A stretch of DNA of 64,000 nt from Chrysopilus asiliformis (lineage: Eukaryota > Arthropoda > Insecta > Diptera > Rhagionidae), in NCBI GenBank assembly GCA_964034945.1, contig OZ035961.1, positions 47,728,184 through 47,792,183 on the forward strand. The letters run 5' to 3'. How positions within the stretch are numbered: the first letter of the stretch is position 1; the number at the start of each line of letters is the position of its first letter. Below are positions 35,216-46,878 of the stretch, piece by piece. Under the pieces are notes generated by a model. The model worked only from the letters and a program-made list of their open reading frames with translations, was not told the DNA's origin and ran no database searches. Made by a program: the position numbers and the translations under genes.

Positions 35216-36140
35216 TGTTACCAAGAAGAGAAAAAAGGCAGAAAACATACCTATTCTTAATTTTAGTGAGCAAACATCTTCATGGTTCATCAAGAAATGT
35301 TAAATGTTTGAATTTCACTTATCCCCCGATTGAAATATTTATATATATTGCACTATATTTAAAAAAACGAATTTTCAAGAATCAAGACTGTTAAATACAA
35401 ACATTTTTACTGTACACATGTTTCTAAAGTCAAGGAGAGTTCACATGTTCAGATAAGGATGTCACATCAGCGGAATTTTATATTCTACATAATTCTATAT
35501 AGTACATATGTATATTCTACTGTGAATAAAATGCCGCTTTTGTGATATTCTCATCTGCATATGTGAATTCGCCTTGATTTTTAGTACATACTAGTCACAT
35601 GGACTGATACTTCTTGTTTTTCATAATATTTTATTTGAATTTTACGGTGAAACAAATGAATCTAATTAAAAATTAAATTAATTATTAATTGTTTTTGGTT
35701 TGATTTCGATAAACATGGTTTTCACTACATTTCCGATTTATATGGAATAAAATCGGAACTTCTAAGAGTCCATCTTTCATATAAAGCGACAGAAGGTCTA
35801 CCGACGGTCAGGTGTAGATCCAAGTTCTTCGTCATTTTAAGCAGACATTTTTTTTTTGTTTCTCCGATGACTGGTTTTATGCATAACATATGTAGTACAC
35901 GATATGTATTTCATATAGGATATAAATACTAAAAGAGACAAATGAAGTCGTTATACTGAATAGCCTAATAGGAATAACATTTATTTCCTGTTTAATTATT
36001 ATTATTATTAACAATGAGATCTAAAAGAAACAGAAATGCTTTCTGATTTATTAAATGAAATTCTTGATTTTTTTCATATCCTAAAATTATTTTCCAAAAG
36101 TCGGTGCCCTTGGGCTACTGCCCTACCCATTCTATTATAG
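35216..36140. other. No recognisable gene
   Basis: AT-rich presumed intronic sequence; a TTA trinucleotide run at 35995-36010. Confidence 0.4.
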
Positions 36141-36142
36141 TA

Positions 36143-36210
36143 CAGTAGAATCCCGCTAATTCGTATGAGTTTGCTAATCCCTTGAAATACGAATTATCGG
36201 GATTCTACTG
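36143..36210. mobile_element. pogo/Tigger-like MITE, 68 bp
   Basis: TA on both sides. CAGTAGAATCCCGCTAATTC and its inverse form the ends of a very short palindrome. CAGTAGAAT..CGCTAATTCG is the style of pogo/Tigger ends. It is essentially two TIRs with an 18-base loop. Confidence 0.78.
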
Positions 36211-36320
36211 TATTAGTTCTATTCACAATTACACTAAATAAGTAATTTTATATTTAGATAATAAGTATAGCTAGGAAATTAACTCGGCTACTGGTCAATG
36301 TTAATGCAATTGCAAAAAAA

Positions 36321-36900
36321 AACATAACAAAAGCTATAATTGCCAATCTGGCAATTATTGAAAACCCGTATGGTGATTTAAGTGAATGGCGAACAGTTTT
36401 ATCAAAATTCCACTTTGAAGTCAAACTTTCCAATAAGATTTTTTAAAATTTATTCCAATCGGATTTTGATGTATGGGAGTTTTATGTAGAATCATATCCT
36501 AAATAACTTTTGTTCTTGGACTTTTTTGATAAGATGCACCGTTTTTGAGATATTCACAAAAAACGATTTCGTTCGTATGGGGGGTACCCCCCCTAATGGT
36601 CCATTTTTGCCCATTAACGAACTTAGCCTCGCATTTTACGAAAAACGGATCCACGCAAAATTTCAAGTCTCTAGCTCAATCCGTGCGCCCGCAATCCGCG
36701 CCACAGACAGACGGACAGACAGACAGACAGACAGACGGACAGACGGACGGACAGACGGACGGACATGCAAAATTCAATTTTTTTTATCATTCTAAACACA
36801 CTGGTGTAATTCATTTTTTTGTGCGATGACGGGATCTTGGCGTTACAAACGGTAAGGCAAAGTTAATATACCCTTTGGTTTCACCATACGGGTATAAAAA
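36321..36900 (+). repeat. Dispersed repeat family R, longest plus copy
   Basis: Begins AACATAACAAAAGCTATAAT, has ACCCGTATGGTGA near the left end and its inverse TCACCATACGGGT at the right end. Inside are TATGGGGGGTACCCCCCC (36578), GCATTTTACGAAAAACGGAT, TTTCAAGTCTCTAGCTCAAT and an ACAG/ACGG run. The full inverse copy is at 51876-52423. No coding capacity: the open frames here run through the tetranucleotide run. Confidence 0.75.
36701..36764 (+). repeat. ACAG/ACGG microsatellite
   Basis: Near-uninterrupted CAGA/CGGA tetranucleotides inside family R; minus-orientation copies show the matching GTCC run. Confidence 0.9.
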
Positions 36901-37914
36901 TAATAGATAGTCATTTTCATAGTCAAAGTGATTTTCATAGTCAAAGTGATTTTCATTACGACGTAGGATTTTTCTTCAGGTTACAGTATTTTTTTTTCTT
37001 GGTGTCATAAAAACCGTTTGTAAACTTTGGTTAGTGTTAACCACGCATGCTCGTCACCTTATCTATTTTCCCGAACGAACAACAATACTTATCTAACTTG
37101 AAAATTGTACAAAACTCCAAAAATAATATGTGTCCTTGCAAGTAATCTGAACAAGACTCGTTGTTTTAAACTTAAATTAAGAATCAGTAGCAAATAGGTA
37201 TATCGATAGCAATAAATAAATTGTATTTGGCATATCAGTGGAAAAAACCTTGATGATAATATTATACAAAATTTTCTGTCAGTTATCGTTTAGAAAAAAA
37301 TTTCAGCAGGTCAACGCAACTCTAGGCGTCTAATTGCAATTAAATAAATGAAAATTTGAAAAATAACATAGTTTTCTCTTATTAAAATATTTTAACTTTT
37401 CCTACATATAAGAAATTCATTGAAATCCCTTGTTGTGAGCAACAAACAATTTTAAGATCGGTTTTGATGCGGTTTTTTTTGCATATAAAAGCGATCCCAT
37501 CCTATGAAAATCGATCTTGAAAAGTTCCAATTGAGATCAGGCAATCCAATTAGCTCTTGATTTATGAAAAAGTTGTGTAGTAAAATCGTATTCTAAAGAC
37601 TTTTCGTTTTGACATTTTTTTTTTCGAAAAAAAACCGTTTCGAGAAAATTGCAAAAATCTTTTTAAGCTCTATGAGGGAGGGGAAGGGGGGAAAATAGTT
37701 CAATTTTTCCATTTTCGAAGTTTAACTCATGTTTTGAACCTAATTGCAAGTTTTTACCTCAATTTGTTTTTAGTTTCTAAGGCGGTTGTACAACGAATAG
37801 CGAATATCAATATTTTTATCATGCGATGTTTAATTCTAAAGTTTGTTTTTTATATCCCCTTCAAAATTCAATAGAACTTTTAATAATTTTTTTCGATATG
37901 CTAAATTGTTAGTA
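36901..37914. other. Non-coding; contains a diverged repeat patch
   Basis: 37440-37640 shares GATCGGTTTTGATGCGGTTT and TAAAATCGTATTCTAAA with 51545-51650, and 37673-37700 has a G-rich tract like family R. No gene seen. Confidence 0.45.
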
Positions 37915-38683
37915 CAGTGAAACTTCGGTTCGTGAATCCGTTCCAGAAGATCGCTCACAAACCGAAAATTTCAGAAACCAAAACAATTTTTTCCATATAA
38001 ATCAATGTAAAATCGATTAATCCGTTCCCGAGCCTCGGAAGATTGGGTGATCCAACCTATACATGATCTGTAAAAATATATAAACTGTCACTGAAAGTAA
38101 ATTAACTCAAAAAAAAGCAAAATATATACATAATATAAGTTATTTGTTAGAGACTGGAATCTAATAGAGGGCGGTGTAAAGACATAATTATTTAGAAGGT
38201 ATCCCCTTCCAAAAAAAAGTCGAACCATATTATTAGGAATTTTTTCTTGCCTATGGAGAAAAAAATAGTAAATCCAACTATTTCATAATCAGGAATATAG
38301 TTAATTTCAATTAGAAAAATAGTTGCGAAAAGAGTCAATTTAACCACAAAATAGTAAATTTTACTACTAAGTAGTACAATTTATTATAAAAATAGTCGAT
38401 TTGGAATATATTTGTAATTGAAATTAACTACTTTAATTGTATTTCCGATTCCCGATTATAAAATAGTCAGATTTACTTTTTTTCTCTGCGTGTAATAGAA
38501 ACACCGCTAAACATTGACCGAAATTCACTGGATGGAGGTCTATCTCAGTGTTGATTACGAATTCCTGCTCAGTAATGTAGGATTTGTTCACAAACCGAAA
38601 CATTGTTCATGAACCCAAACATTATTTGGACTCAATCGTAGTTCCCGAATAAACCGAGGCGTTCACGAACCGAGATTCCACGA
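37915..38683. mobile_element. pogo/Tigger-like element with a family F insertion
   Basis: The left end CAGTGAAACTTCGGTTCGTG (after TA) and the inverted right end CGTGGAATCTCGGTTCGTGA (before TA) form an imperfect TIR of about 25 bases. Repeated ACAAACCGAAA and CGAACC phrases lie inside. At 38256-38487 it contains a motif-array element of family F. No transposase frame. Confidence 0.65.
38256..38487. mobile_element. Family F motif-array MITE nested in a pogo-like element
   Basis: The ends GGAGAAAAAAATAGTAAATC and the inverse of CGCAGAGAAAAAAAGTAAAT bracket ACTATTT/AAATAGT arrays. Related to 10736-10955. Confidence 0.65.
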
Positions 38684-38934
38684 TATTTAAATCCATTTTC
38701 TACATTTTATTTATCCTCAATAGATCAAAAAGCATATTTGGAAATAAATTAAATTCTGTTATTATAGTTCAATGGTTGAACATCTTGTGAAATTAGTGGT
38801 AATTAAAAACCGGGTTCTAAGAAACCCATTTCATGATTTCAAGTTGAACAGAAAAAATTTAAGTTATGCAGTTGAATAAGAAACTAGTGCCAATATTTTA
38901 AGTAAATTGACGCGGCTTTTTCTTCTTCTACATC

Positions 38935-39826
38935 CAGTGGCGAATATCCGCCTAGGTCAGGGGTCGGCAACCTTTTGAGTCGGAAGAGTCAAAAATTACA
39001 ATTTACAAAATTTCAAAGTTTTTAAAGAGCCGCAAAATATTTTCTTGCCAACAATAAATTGTACTCGCATAAATAAAGTTTTTTGATAAAAAAAACTAAT
39101 CTATTTATTCATAAGAATTAAAACCTACATAGAACATCCGACGACGGCGTCATTCGAGAGCTTTCGACGGACTGACGACAGTGACGACGCGTGTCACGGG
39201 GGAGGGGTGCGGAGAAAAGCGAGTACAAGTGGCTGAGAGATAGAATCGGTGCCTAATCCTCGTTAATAGATTCAGAACGATTTTTAAATGTTTTTTTTTT
39301 ATAAAATAAATAATATTTGCGTATGGAACTAAGAAGCCGCAGCTTCACATCCAAAGAGCCGCATGTGGCTCGCGAGCCGCAGGTTGCCGACCCCTGGCCT
39401 AGGTGCAAAATAAGCGCGCCAAGGTGCCCCCAAAATCGAGAAAAATAATTTTTTTTACTATACTTAGTAAGAAAAATGTGCAAAATTACAACTATAATAG
39501 GGCCTCCATCATGACTTTGGGACGCGAAATTATTTTTTAAGCCTATAAAAAGCTCTAAAATTGGTGATTCATAACAGCCCAACAAACCTAACTCAAAAAT
39601 TAGCATCATCTATTTGAAAAATAGTCACTGGTCAAAAAAAAAATTGGCTGCTTCGTATTATTATTTTGATGTTTTTGATATCAGATTTTTTTATAGTCCG
39701 AACATTTTTAAAGAGTTGAAATGGAATGTGATGCTAAAAAGGTTGTACAACTTAGAATCTCAGATTTTCATGACGGCCGCCAATTTTTCCTGCGTCTAGC
39801 ACCTCAGATTCTTTACATCCGCCCTG
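38935..39826. mobile_element. hAT MITE (outer) split by another hAT
   Basis: Starts CAGTGGCGAATATCCGCC and ends GGATTCTTT-side ATCCGCCCTG. The flanking 8-base duplication is perfect: TCTACATC at 38927-38934 and 39827-39834. It contains the second hAT at 38958-39396; without that insert and its duplicated site the element is about 445 bp. Non-coding. Confidence 0.8.
38958..39396. mobile_element. hAT MITE (inner), 439 bp, perfect 8 bp duplication
   Basis: Ends are CAGGGGTCGGCAACCTTTTG and the inverse of CAGGGGTCGGCAACCTGCGG. The flanks GCCTAGGT (38950-38957 and 39397-39404) are identical. Subterminal AGAGCCGCA motifs occur at both sides. This is classic hAT structure. The minus-strand open frame over the right half is incidental. 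Confidence 0.93.
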
Positions 39827-39834
39827 TCTACATC

Positions 39835-40619
39835 CCAAAGTGTAACTAAATTAGCTCCGCCTTCTTCAATTGGAGGGCATTTTCCATTCCACACTACAAT
39901 GCAAATTTCATAATTTTCCCGGAAATGGGGTACTTTATGGCTAAATTCATAAGAAATTACATTCAGTGTTTTCGTTTATTTACTAAAGTAATTAATTTTT
40001 ATAGATATGAAAAATTGCCAACCACAATTTGAAATATTTGGACGTATGCATAAATGAGAATATGTTCTTATGCTCCACTTTTTTGGAGCGAATTTTCAAG
40101 TTTGTATGAATAAAAATGTGCAAATACGCTTGCTTAAGATTTAACATAAACATTTACTTTCGAAGTACAGTCTTTGCACACTTTTGTTCACAAAAAATGG
40201 AAAATTTACACCAAAAAGGTGTAATATAAATATATGCACATATTTATGCATGCGGATTATTGAAAAACATAACAAATGATATTTTTTTCGCTCTTTTACC
40301 ACAAAAACATATTTTCCTTTGTTAGGATTAAATACGAAAGTCATTAAAAAAAAGTGAATAAAAATTTTAGTAAGAAAGTCACCAAAATTTTTAGGTTCAT
40401 CAACTCATCTAAAAAAGGATTTTAAAAAACTGGTTGAATTTATTTGGATCATGAAGAGATCACAAAAAAAATTTGAGTTCAGCTGCACATGTCAATAGAT
40501 CGTTATGTACCGATAGGATGCTCCGAGAATACCTTTATACACACAGATTAACATGTAGTCTATTCGAATGTAATTGGAGATGTAGAATTTTTATGTAAAA
40601 TTGCATTATGAATGATTTT
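39835..40619. other. No recognisable gene
   Basis: AT-rich; a 67-codon minus-strand frame (40141-40344) shows no domain. Confidence 0.4.
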
Positions 40620-40945
40620 GCGATGCAAACGCAATGCATTTTTTTTTCAGAAAATCGCAAAAAAATTCTTTGTATGGGGGAGGAGGAAAGCCGTTTTTGT
40701 CCGTAAAACAAGTCGACCTCACTTTTTTATAAAAATCAAAAATTCAGCTCTACCAAATTTCAAATCTCTAGCTTAATTCGTTCTCAAGTTGTCGGGTCCA
40801 TGGATGACAGATAGACAGACATGCAAAAATCAAATCTATTTATCATTCTGAACACCCTGGTGTAGTACATTTTTGTGTCGGACGAATATTTCTATATGTT
40901 ACAAATGGTAGCTACCCTATTTTGGTTTCACCATATACGGAATAT
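40620..40945 (+). repeat. Dispersed repeat family R, diverged copy
   Basis: TATGGGGGAGGAGGAAAGCCG, TTTCAAATCTCTAGCTTAAT, GACAGACATGCAAAAATC, TTCTGAACACCCTGGTGTAG and TTTGGTTTCACCATA occur in the family order. Confidence 0.65.
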
Positions 40946-42105
40946 TCATAGATATTGAGGTAAAATATCATAGCACCGAGACTTGTTTGGGCAACAAAAG
41001 GAAAAAAAGAAATGTCCTCGGACAAACCCACCATCAATCTTACTCACGGGTCTAGGCAGACTCGATAAATTTGGACTGTACAGTAATATGAGGTCAAAAT
41101 TATGGAGACTTTTATTTTTTCGACGTTCTCGATGAAGCAGTAAAAAATATTCTTTTTGGATTTTAAGTTGTGGAAAATATTTTTGCTTTATCTTGATGTT
41201 CTAAATGCCCCAAGCTAATTGAAGTTTGGGACAATTTGGCTAAGAACGGTTTAGATGCTGATATCATGTAAACATTCCAAAACTTATTCCTAATGCTTAC
41301 AATTGGTAATCATTTCGGCTGCCCCAAAAAGCTTCAATATCAAAAAAAAGAGAACGTCTTCTAAAATAACGTCCAGTTATATGATTTAAAACCCCAAATA
41401 TTATTAGTCATTCGATGGGTGAACAAAAATTCGACTCAGATGACCAAATTAACACTAGCCCGTATTTTTACGAGACTCACCACTCTCTTGGTTCAACCTG
41501 AAGAACATTAATTTTCATCTCACTGGAAAACTATAATTGCCGAAAATCTACGATAACGGACGGCTTTCGTGGTTGCTATCTAATATTTTAAGGGTTTTTT
41601 ACTTTACTGGACTGAAATTGAAAGTAAACGAGCTATCTTTATATTTTCTATGACACTATTCAGTTAGAGACTGGGCTAACTATGATCGCCTGAGGATTGG
41701 TTTAAGTTGCTTAAAACATTGGACGACCTTTAAACTTGTAACGATCTCTGTTGGCCGTTTGATGGCATACTGTGTTGTTTTTGTCCTCCCATCTATCGGT
41801 CGGTTTTAACATTAAGATAGGACAAAAATATATTTGGTGGATGTGTATTTGTTGACCATTCGATATAATGAATAGCCGTGATTTTATCGAGTTCACTATA
41901 TCGAGCGTATACTGTATTGCGCCGTGTACGAAAAAATAAGGCAAATGGGTCCGAAGCATAAATTAACAGTTTGGACTTTTTGTCAAAAAACTTTTTTCAA
42001 AATGTCAACATATAAGAAATTGTTTGACAAAGAAACTTTGACGAAAATAATTTTTTTTTTATTAATGACAAGAATTTCATTTTCCAGCCAAAAATTATAG
42101 CTTTA
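40946..42105. other. No gene; pogo-like end remnant at about 41855-41911
   Basis: CGATATAATGAATAGCC ... TTCACTATATCGAGCGTATACTG followed by TA resembles the right end of a pogo/Tigger-type element; the left end is not found. The rest is unremarkable. Confidence 0.4.
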
Positions 42106-42570
42106 AGGCCGCCCTCCATTACCATGACTTCGGCAACTGCAAAAAAAAAGAAACACATTTATGTGAAGAGACGTTGACGAGAAAGGGAGATAAGAATTAA
42201 CTGCAAAAATTTGTCGGCAACTGCAATAATAATTTCCCCTGTTTTTTATGGCGATTTTATGGCGATTTCTACTACAATCACACATTGTCCCTGTAAGTGA
42301 ATAGTAAGCACGGACACATTCAAACTGTTATTATAGCGTGATGTCATTTTTCTCCTTCGCATGCATAGTCAAAAGCTTTGTTACCATGCCAATTTGAACA
42401 TTATATTCATAGCATAAGGTTTGATATGATTGCTATAAAATTGTATAACTGGAAGGGATAGCGTTTAACTTGTATTCAGTCATTCCTTTTTAGATCTACA
42501 TAAGTCTATCTTGCTCTAGTTTTCTGCATTTTTTTGCAGTTACAGAAGTCATGGTAATGGAGGAAAGCCT
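42106..42570. mobile_element. PIF/Harbinger-like MITE with TTA duplication
   Basis: TTA at 42103-42105 and 42571-42573. The left end AGGCCGCCCTCCATTACCAT and the inverted right end share CCTCCATTACCATGACTTC and then AACTGCAAAAAAA, a TIR of about 44 bases with a few differences. Non-coding. Confidence 0.75.
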
Positions 42571-43312
42571 TTACTTAATTCCCAAACATCCCTGATGAAT
42601 GCAACTTGAGGTTGATTGAATGTGTGTGAGATATGCTCTTATTTATTCAATTTATATTCTCGAAATATGAAAAAATTAGTTTCCACTCATATTGTGCATT
42701 TTAAAGCAAGTCATTTTAGTACCTATAGCAAACTTATAGCGGGTTTAATGAAATTTTTAGCAACCATTAAATCAAGTTAGCGATCTGATTTGAAGCAAAA
42801 AGACCCTGCAAACTCGATTTAGTCGCCAACAAAAAAAAGTTTCGTGAAATTCGCTATTAATTTTCTGGGGCTATCGAGCTTTTGTGGGTTTATTTAAATT
42901 CCGCGAGAATCATTGGTTAAAAAAATATTTTTATTACATCTAGTAAAACAGCTGAGTGAATTTAATACTTTATTATATATTATGTAAAATTATGACTTTA
43001 GTATTTTCGGAGTAAAATTTAGTACCGGCATCCCTCAATTTACAACGTCTCGACTTAAGATGTTTTGATATACTACGCAAAATCACGAAGTTTTACTCGC
43101 CCAGAAACTATTTTAAAAAGCTAGCATACATATTCATCCCCATTTCGTTAGAACACAGAGAGAACTGTTTCTGCAATCAAGAAAATAAGGAGCAATTCTC
43201 TTCCAAGTAATCTGTTTCTCAATTCAGGAAATTTGGCTTCAACTCCAGAAAGTGATATTTTGACCGACATATAAAATATTTTTAAAATATAGAAAACCTT
43301 TCTTATATTTAA

Positions 43313-43523
43313 CCCTTAATTTATGAGGTGAGAATATGCGTAAATGATGAGGTGGGGTCCACGTTTACTACGTTCTAATCACATACCAAATCCGTGCTTT
43401 TAACTCGGCATGCAACACCATACTGTATGAAGGTATTGTAGTTTTCAGAGTCACTGTGCTGAAAACATGAGATATAGCAACGAGAGAAAAGTCAATGTGG
43501 GTCTACTGGACCCACCTCATCAA
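43313..43523. mobile_element. Probable piggyBac-like MITE, decayed
   Basis: TTAA flanks at 43309-43312 and 43524-43527. The left end CCCTTAATTTATGAGGTG; the right end is the inverse of TTGATGAGGTGGGTCC without the CCC start. GATGAGGTGGG occurs twice on the left side and once inverted on the right. GGGTCTACTGGACCC near the right end parallels GGGTCATAAAATGACCC in the element at 57567. Confidence 0.5.
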
Positions 43524-43533
43524 TTAAAACCTA

Positions 43534-44583
43534 CACAGAAAAAAATAATGTCGTATTATTTACAAAATGGGTTTTGTTAAGCCTAACAAAAAAAAATTCG
43601 TAAATATTACTGAAGTTTTGTATATACTACGAAAAAATTAACGAATATTTTTTCGTATAGTTACTAAAATTTGTTAATATTACGAAGTACATTTTGTCAA
43701 ATCTGATTTGCATCATGGCGTCATTACGATACACAAGCTTTTCTATTAATGGTCTCATTAGCCGCTGTAAGCATCCAATTCCCTGCTGTTAATGTTTGGA
43801 TGCCTGCAGCAGGTAATTAGACTACTAGTAGAAATGCGCCACACTTGTGCATGACGAAAAAATGGCGACGATTTTGTTAGTCGATTCGTCAGTTCTAAAA
43901 ACTCGATTTTAAAGCGATTCCAATAATTTTTCATAAAACTGATGCAAAAAATCAGTTTTGGGAAAGCATTTCTTAGTTTAGACATTAGTTGAAATGCTTT
44001 TTTGAAATATTTTTTATGCCCATTTTTTTCAGATTTCGATAATTTTTTCCCATTTTCGAAAAATACTAAACGGGAATAGTATTTTTTCGAGGAAACACAA
44101 CAACATTCGCCGAAAGAATTCATTCGTTCGAAGTTTTTGTAAGAAAAATCATTCAAAATAAATCATTTTCATTTCGCATCATATTGGCCGTCATAAAACA
44201 TTTCCTCCATACGAATATTCAATATAGAAACTATCAGAAACAAACACGCATCTCTTAATTTTTGAAGTCATCACACTAAAACAATTTCCGCTCGTTAGTT
44301 GCATATATTAAATTCTATGAACACACACTAAGCAAGAAACAGAAAGAGATTCCATATCAACAAGAGAGATTTGTTTTTGTAATATTTACAAAATATTTGT
44401 AATATTTACAAAATATTTGTAATATTTACAAAATATTTGCGAAAACGAAATACAAAAATACAAAAACTTAACAAAATTGACATCGTACCATTAACAAAAT
44501 ATGTTGTCGGCCCATAGGGGACAAATGGTTTCGTTATATTAACAAACGTTTTCGTAATATTTACATACATTTTATTTTCTGTG
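43534..44583. mobile_element. TA-flanked TIR element with GTAATATTTAC array
   Basis: The left end TACACAGAAAAAAATAATGT and the inverted right end TACACAGAAAATAAAATGTA match well, with TA as the outermost bases. Subterminal motifs TTCGTAAATATTAC, GTAATATTTACAAAATATTT and TTTTGTTAA recur on both sides. The middle (43740-44200) is unique sequence with no recognisable gene; the 132-codon minus frame there has no known domain. No tRNA-like core seen. Confidence 0.72.
44379..44440 (+). repeat. 20 bp tandem repeat, three copies
   Basis: Unit GTAATATTTACAAAATATTT repeated three times inside the element at 43534-44583. Confidence 0.9.
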
Positions 44584-44618
44584 TAATTTCTTGAATTAGG
44601 TACTTTTTTTATCATATC

Positions 44619-44727
44619 AGGCGTTTTTCATTGGAGACTCCGAAGCGTACCAGAGCGTCCAGGGGTAAATCGCCACAGGGACACGATCTACCTCTGAACG
44701 CTCCGGAGTGTTCAATGGAAAACGCCT
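44619..44727. mobile_element. Palindromic fold-back, 109 bp
   Basis: The left arm AGGCGTTTTTCATTGGAGAC pairs with the inverse of the right arm AGGCGTTTTCCATTGAACAC over about 50 bases, with several mismatches and a short loop (CACAG). No clear target duplication. Confidence 0.75.
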
Positions 44728-44896
44728 ATTGAGAACAAATATTTTAACTTTTAAAAATAAATTTTCAATTTAAGACAAAGTTCTTGATTTAAAAATCTAA
44801 GAAATGCTTTTCTTAATTTAACAAATACTTTCAAATTTGATTTTCTAGATTTGAACCTAATATTATGAAGTTTAGAACTTTGTTTAGATTTTAGAA

Positions 44897-44970
44897 CAGT
44901 GTTTCCCAACCAGGGGTACGAAAACAAAATGGCGGCAATAAAGGTTCGAAAAAGTTCCTGGTGGTGGTAC
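44897..44970 (+). mobile_element. Isolated hAT-like end
   Basis: CAGTGTTTCCCAACCAGGGG is typical of hAT-family termini; no matching inverted end is visible nearby, so this is probably a truncated copy. Confidence 0.45.
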
Positions 44971-44996
44971 ACAAGTAATGCTTTTAAATTTTATTA

Positions 44997-45123
44997 GGCC
45001 CTATCACAGAATCCGATACGAATGGTTCGGATCGTAAACTCAACGTTGTTGTTGGTATAAAATACTAACAACAACATTGAGTTTACGATCCGAACCATTC
45101 GTATCGGATTCTGTGATAGGGCC
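44997..45123. mobile_element. Near-perfect palindromic MITE, 127 bp
   Basis: TA on both sides. Arms of about 60 bases start GGCCCTATCACAGAATCCGA and pair with one or two mismatches, with a loop of about 7 bases. Same GGCCC start and TA flanks as the palindrome at 18437-18600, but otherwise a different sequence. Confidence 0.88.
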
Positions 45124-45204
45124 TATTAATAAACCAATTTGTCTAAAACGTAAATTTGAAAATATTTGGTTCTGTACTTACTACAGAACGCATCAATATA
45201 TATT

Positions 45205-45580
45205 TATATAAAAAACATAAGAAAAGCTACAACTGCCAGGGGCAATCGTCAAATACTCTACATATTTAAGGTCAACAAAATTTTTATGAAAAAAATCCGT
45301 TTGTATGGAAGAGGGGGGGGGGGGGGAAGCAGTGGTTCAAGTGGATTTTAATTTATAAATAAGTTATGTAAAATTATACTCTAAACACATTTTGCTTCAA
45401 TAAATTTTTCAATATGCGTCACAGTTTTCGAAAAAATTATAAAAAAAATTGTTTCGTTTGTATGGGGGAGGGGGAAGGAATGGTCCGATTTTGCCTGTTC
45501 ACGAAATTTTAAGTCTCTAGCTCAATCCTTTCAAAAATTATGGTGATAATGAATGGATAGACAGACAGACGGGGAGACAG
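45205..45580 (+). repeat. Dispersed repeat family R, rearranged copy
   Basis: Starts AAAAACATAAGAAAAGCTAC like the left end of the family, then carries a run of about 16 G at 45308 and a second TATGGGGGAGGGGGAA tract at 45460, TTTTAAGTCTCTAGCTCAAT and an ACAGACAG end. Confidence 0.6.
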
Positions 45581-46384
45581 AAACTCGCTTGAGTTCTGTT
45601 CGCACTTATTGCAATACAGTAGGAATTCGGTATAGTGGCCTCAATCACAGAAAACGCCGTATGCAAAGTGAGTGCGTTTCTCGCGTTTTTCGATCATTGA
45701 AAACGTTCGAAGGCAGTTGTGAATCATTCACTTTTGACGTTTCAAATACGCGTCACTTTCATTGCGTATCTGAGTGAGGGACAAAAGGCAAAAATGTAAG
45801 TTTAAAGGAGGTTATTGAATAATTAGTACATTTTGAACTTATTATTATAGGAAAAGAACAACAAACCTAACTTTTTTAGCTGTCAAAATTAGCAAAAACA
45901 CAAAAAAAAACTTGACGAAAGATTCGTTAAACGCCGTATTCAATGATACCAGTGTCAAGTGAAAGTGAATCGAATGGGTGAAGTGAATCTCAGATACGCC
46001 GTATTCCATGATAGGCACCAGTGAATCCGCAAAAACCAGGACGTCCACTATTTTGCGTACGTTCACAATTTAAAGGTTCAGTATGGATGCGCTGTAATAT
46101 ATTTAAAATGGCGGAAACCAGTTTTTAATTTGTTAATTCTTTATTTTAGACGAAAATATTGAGTAGGTTTCTTTTGGACAACTTATTTTCGAGCATAACG
46201 TCTTTTTCCTACCCATTTGATTATGAGTACTGCCACCAGCATAAGCTATACACTGAGAACGAATGGTAACTAAAATTTTTCTCGACCACGTGCGACATTA
46301 AGGTCCTTTAAGCTCTTGGAGATTATGGTCATTGTTTCGTGCCATTTTGTTGATATATCCGTAATGCTCTATTTTCAATTGTAG
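45581..46384. other. No recognised gene
   Basis: Contains CAGTAGGAATTCGGTATAGTGG near 45616 (pogo-like end style) and two diverged CGCCGTATNCAA phrases with AGTGAAAGTGAATC motifs; a decayed repeat, not classifiable by eye. Confidence 0.35.
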
Positions 46385-46860
46385 ATTCCGTCCCAGCAAA
46401 CCGATTTTGCCGTGGTTTGCGACATTGGGTAAACTTTCTCTCATTGTCAGTAAACTCTTCTGGTATTTTCTGAATCATAGGAGCAATTTTGGCACGGTTT
46501 GCGCCATTGAGTGGGTTTTCCTCCAATAAAAGTTTTCATCCACTAAAATAAGACCCGTCCCCTTGCATCTAAACCCCTCTCCTGCTAACTTCTGAACCTT
46601 ATGCCAATTTTGACGCGCTTTATGTCATTGAGTAAATTGTCCCTCAAGGAAAGTTTTCGTCCATTAAAATTGTAAACCTTTCTCCTGTTATTACCTAACC
46701 GTTGGAGCAATTTTGACACGGTTTGCGCCGTGGGTAGGGTTTCAAATTGTCCCCAAGGAAAGTTTCCGCACACTGAAATCTTCTTTTCCCTCTTGCCTGT
46801 AAAGCCTTCGCCTACTATATTCTTGACCGTTGGAGCAATTTTAAAGCGAATTTCTCCATT
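46385..46860. repeat. Degenerate minisatellite, unit roughly 80-130 bp, about five copies
   Basis: GCAATTTTGACACGGTTTGC-like phrases followed by GCCATTGAGTAAA recur at about 46404, 46483, 46602, 46706 and 46834, and each is followed by AAGGAAAGTTTTCGTCCA..AAAAT and CTTTCTCCTG variants. Spacing and sequence drift indicate an old tandem array. Confidence 0.75.
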
Positions 46861-46878
46861 AACTTAAACTAGACTAAA

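Noticed and set aside
36526..36829. Thr/Asp/Arg-rich open frames
   Set aside because: Produced by translation of the ACAG/ACGG microsatellite.
39253..39609. 118-codon minus frame
   Set aside because: Covers the right end of a hAT MITE and its flank, with no domain.
45166..45351. Gly-rich C-terminal frame
   Set aside because: The glycines come from the G homopolymer in family R.
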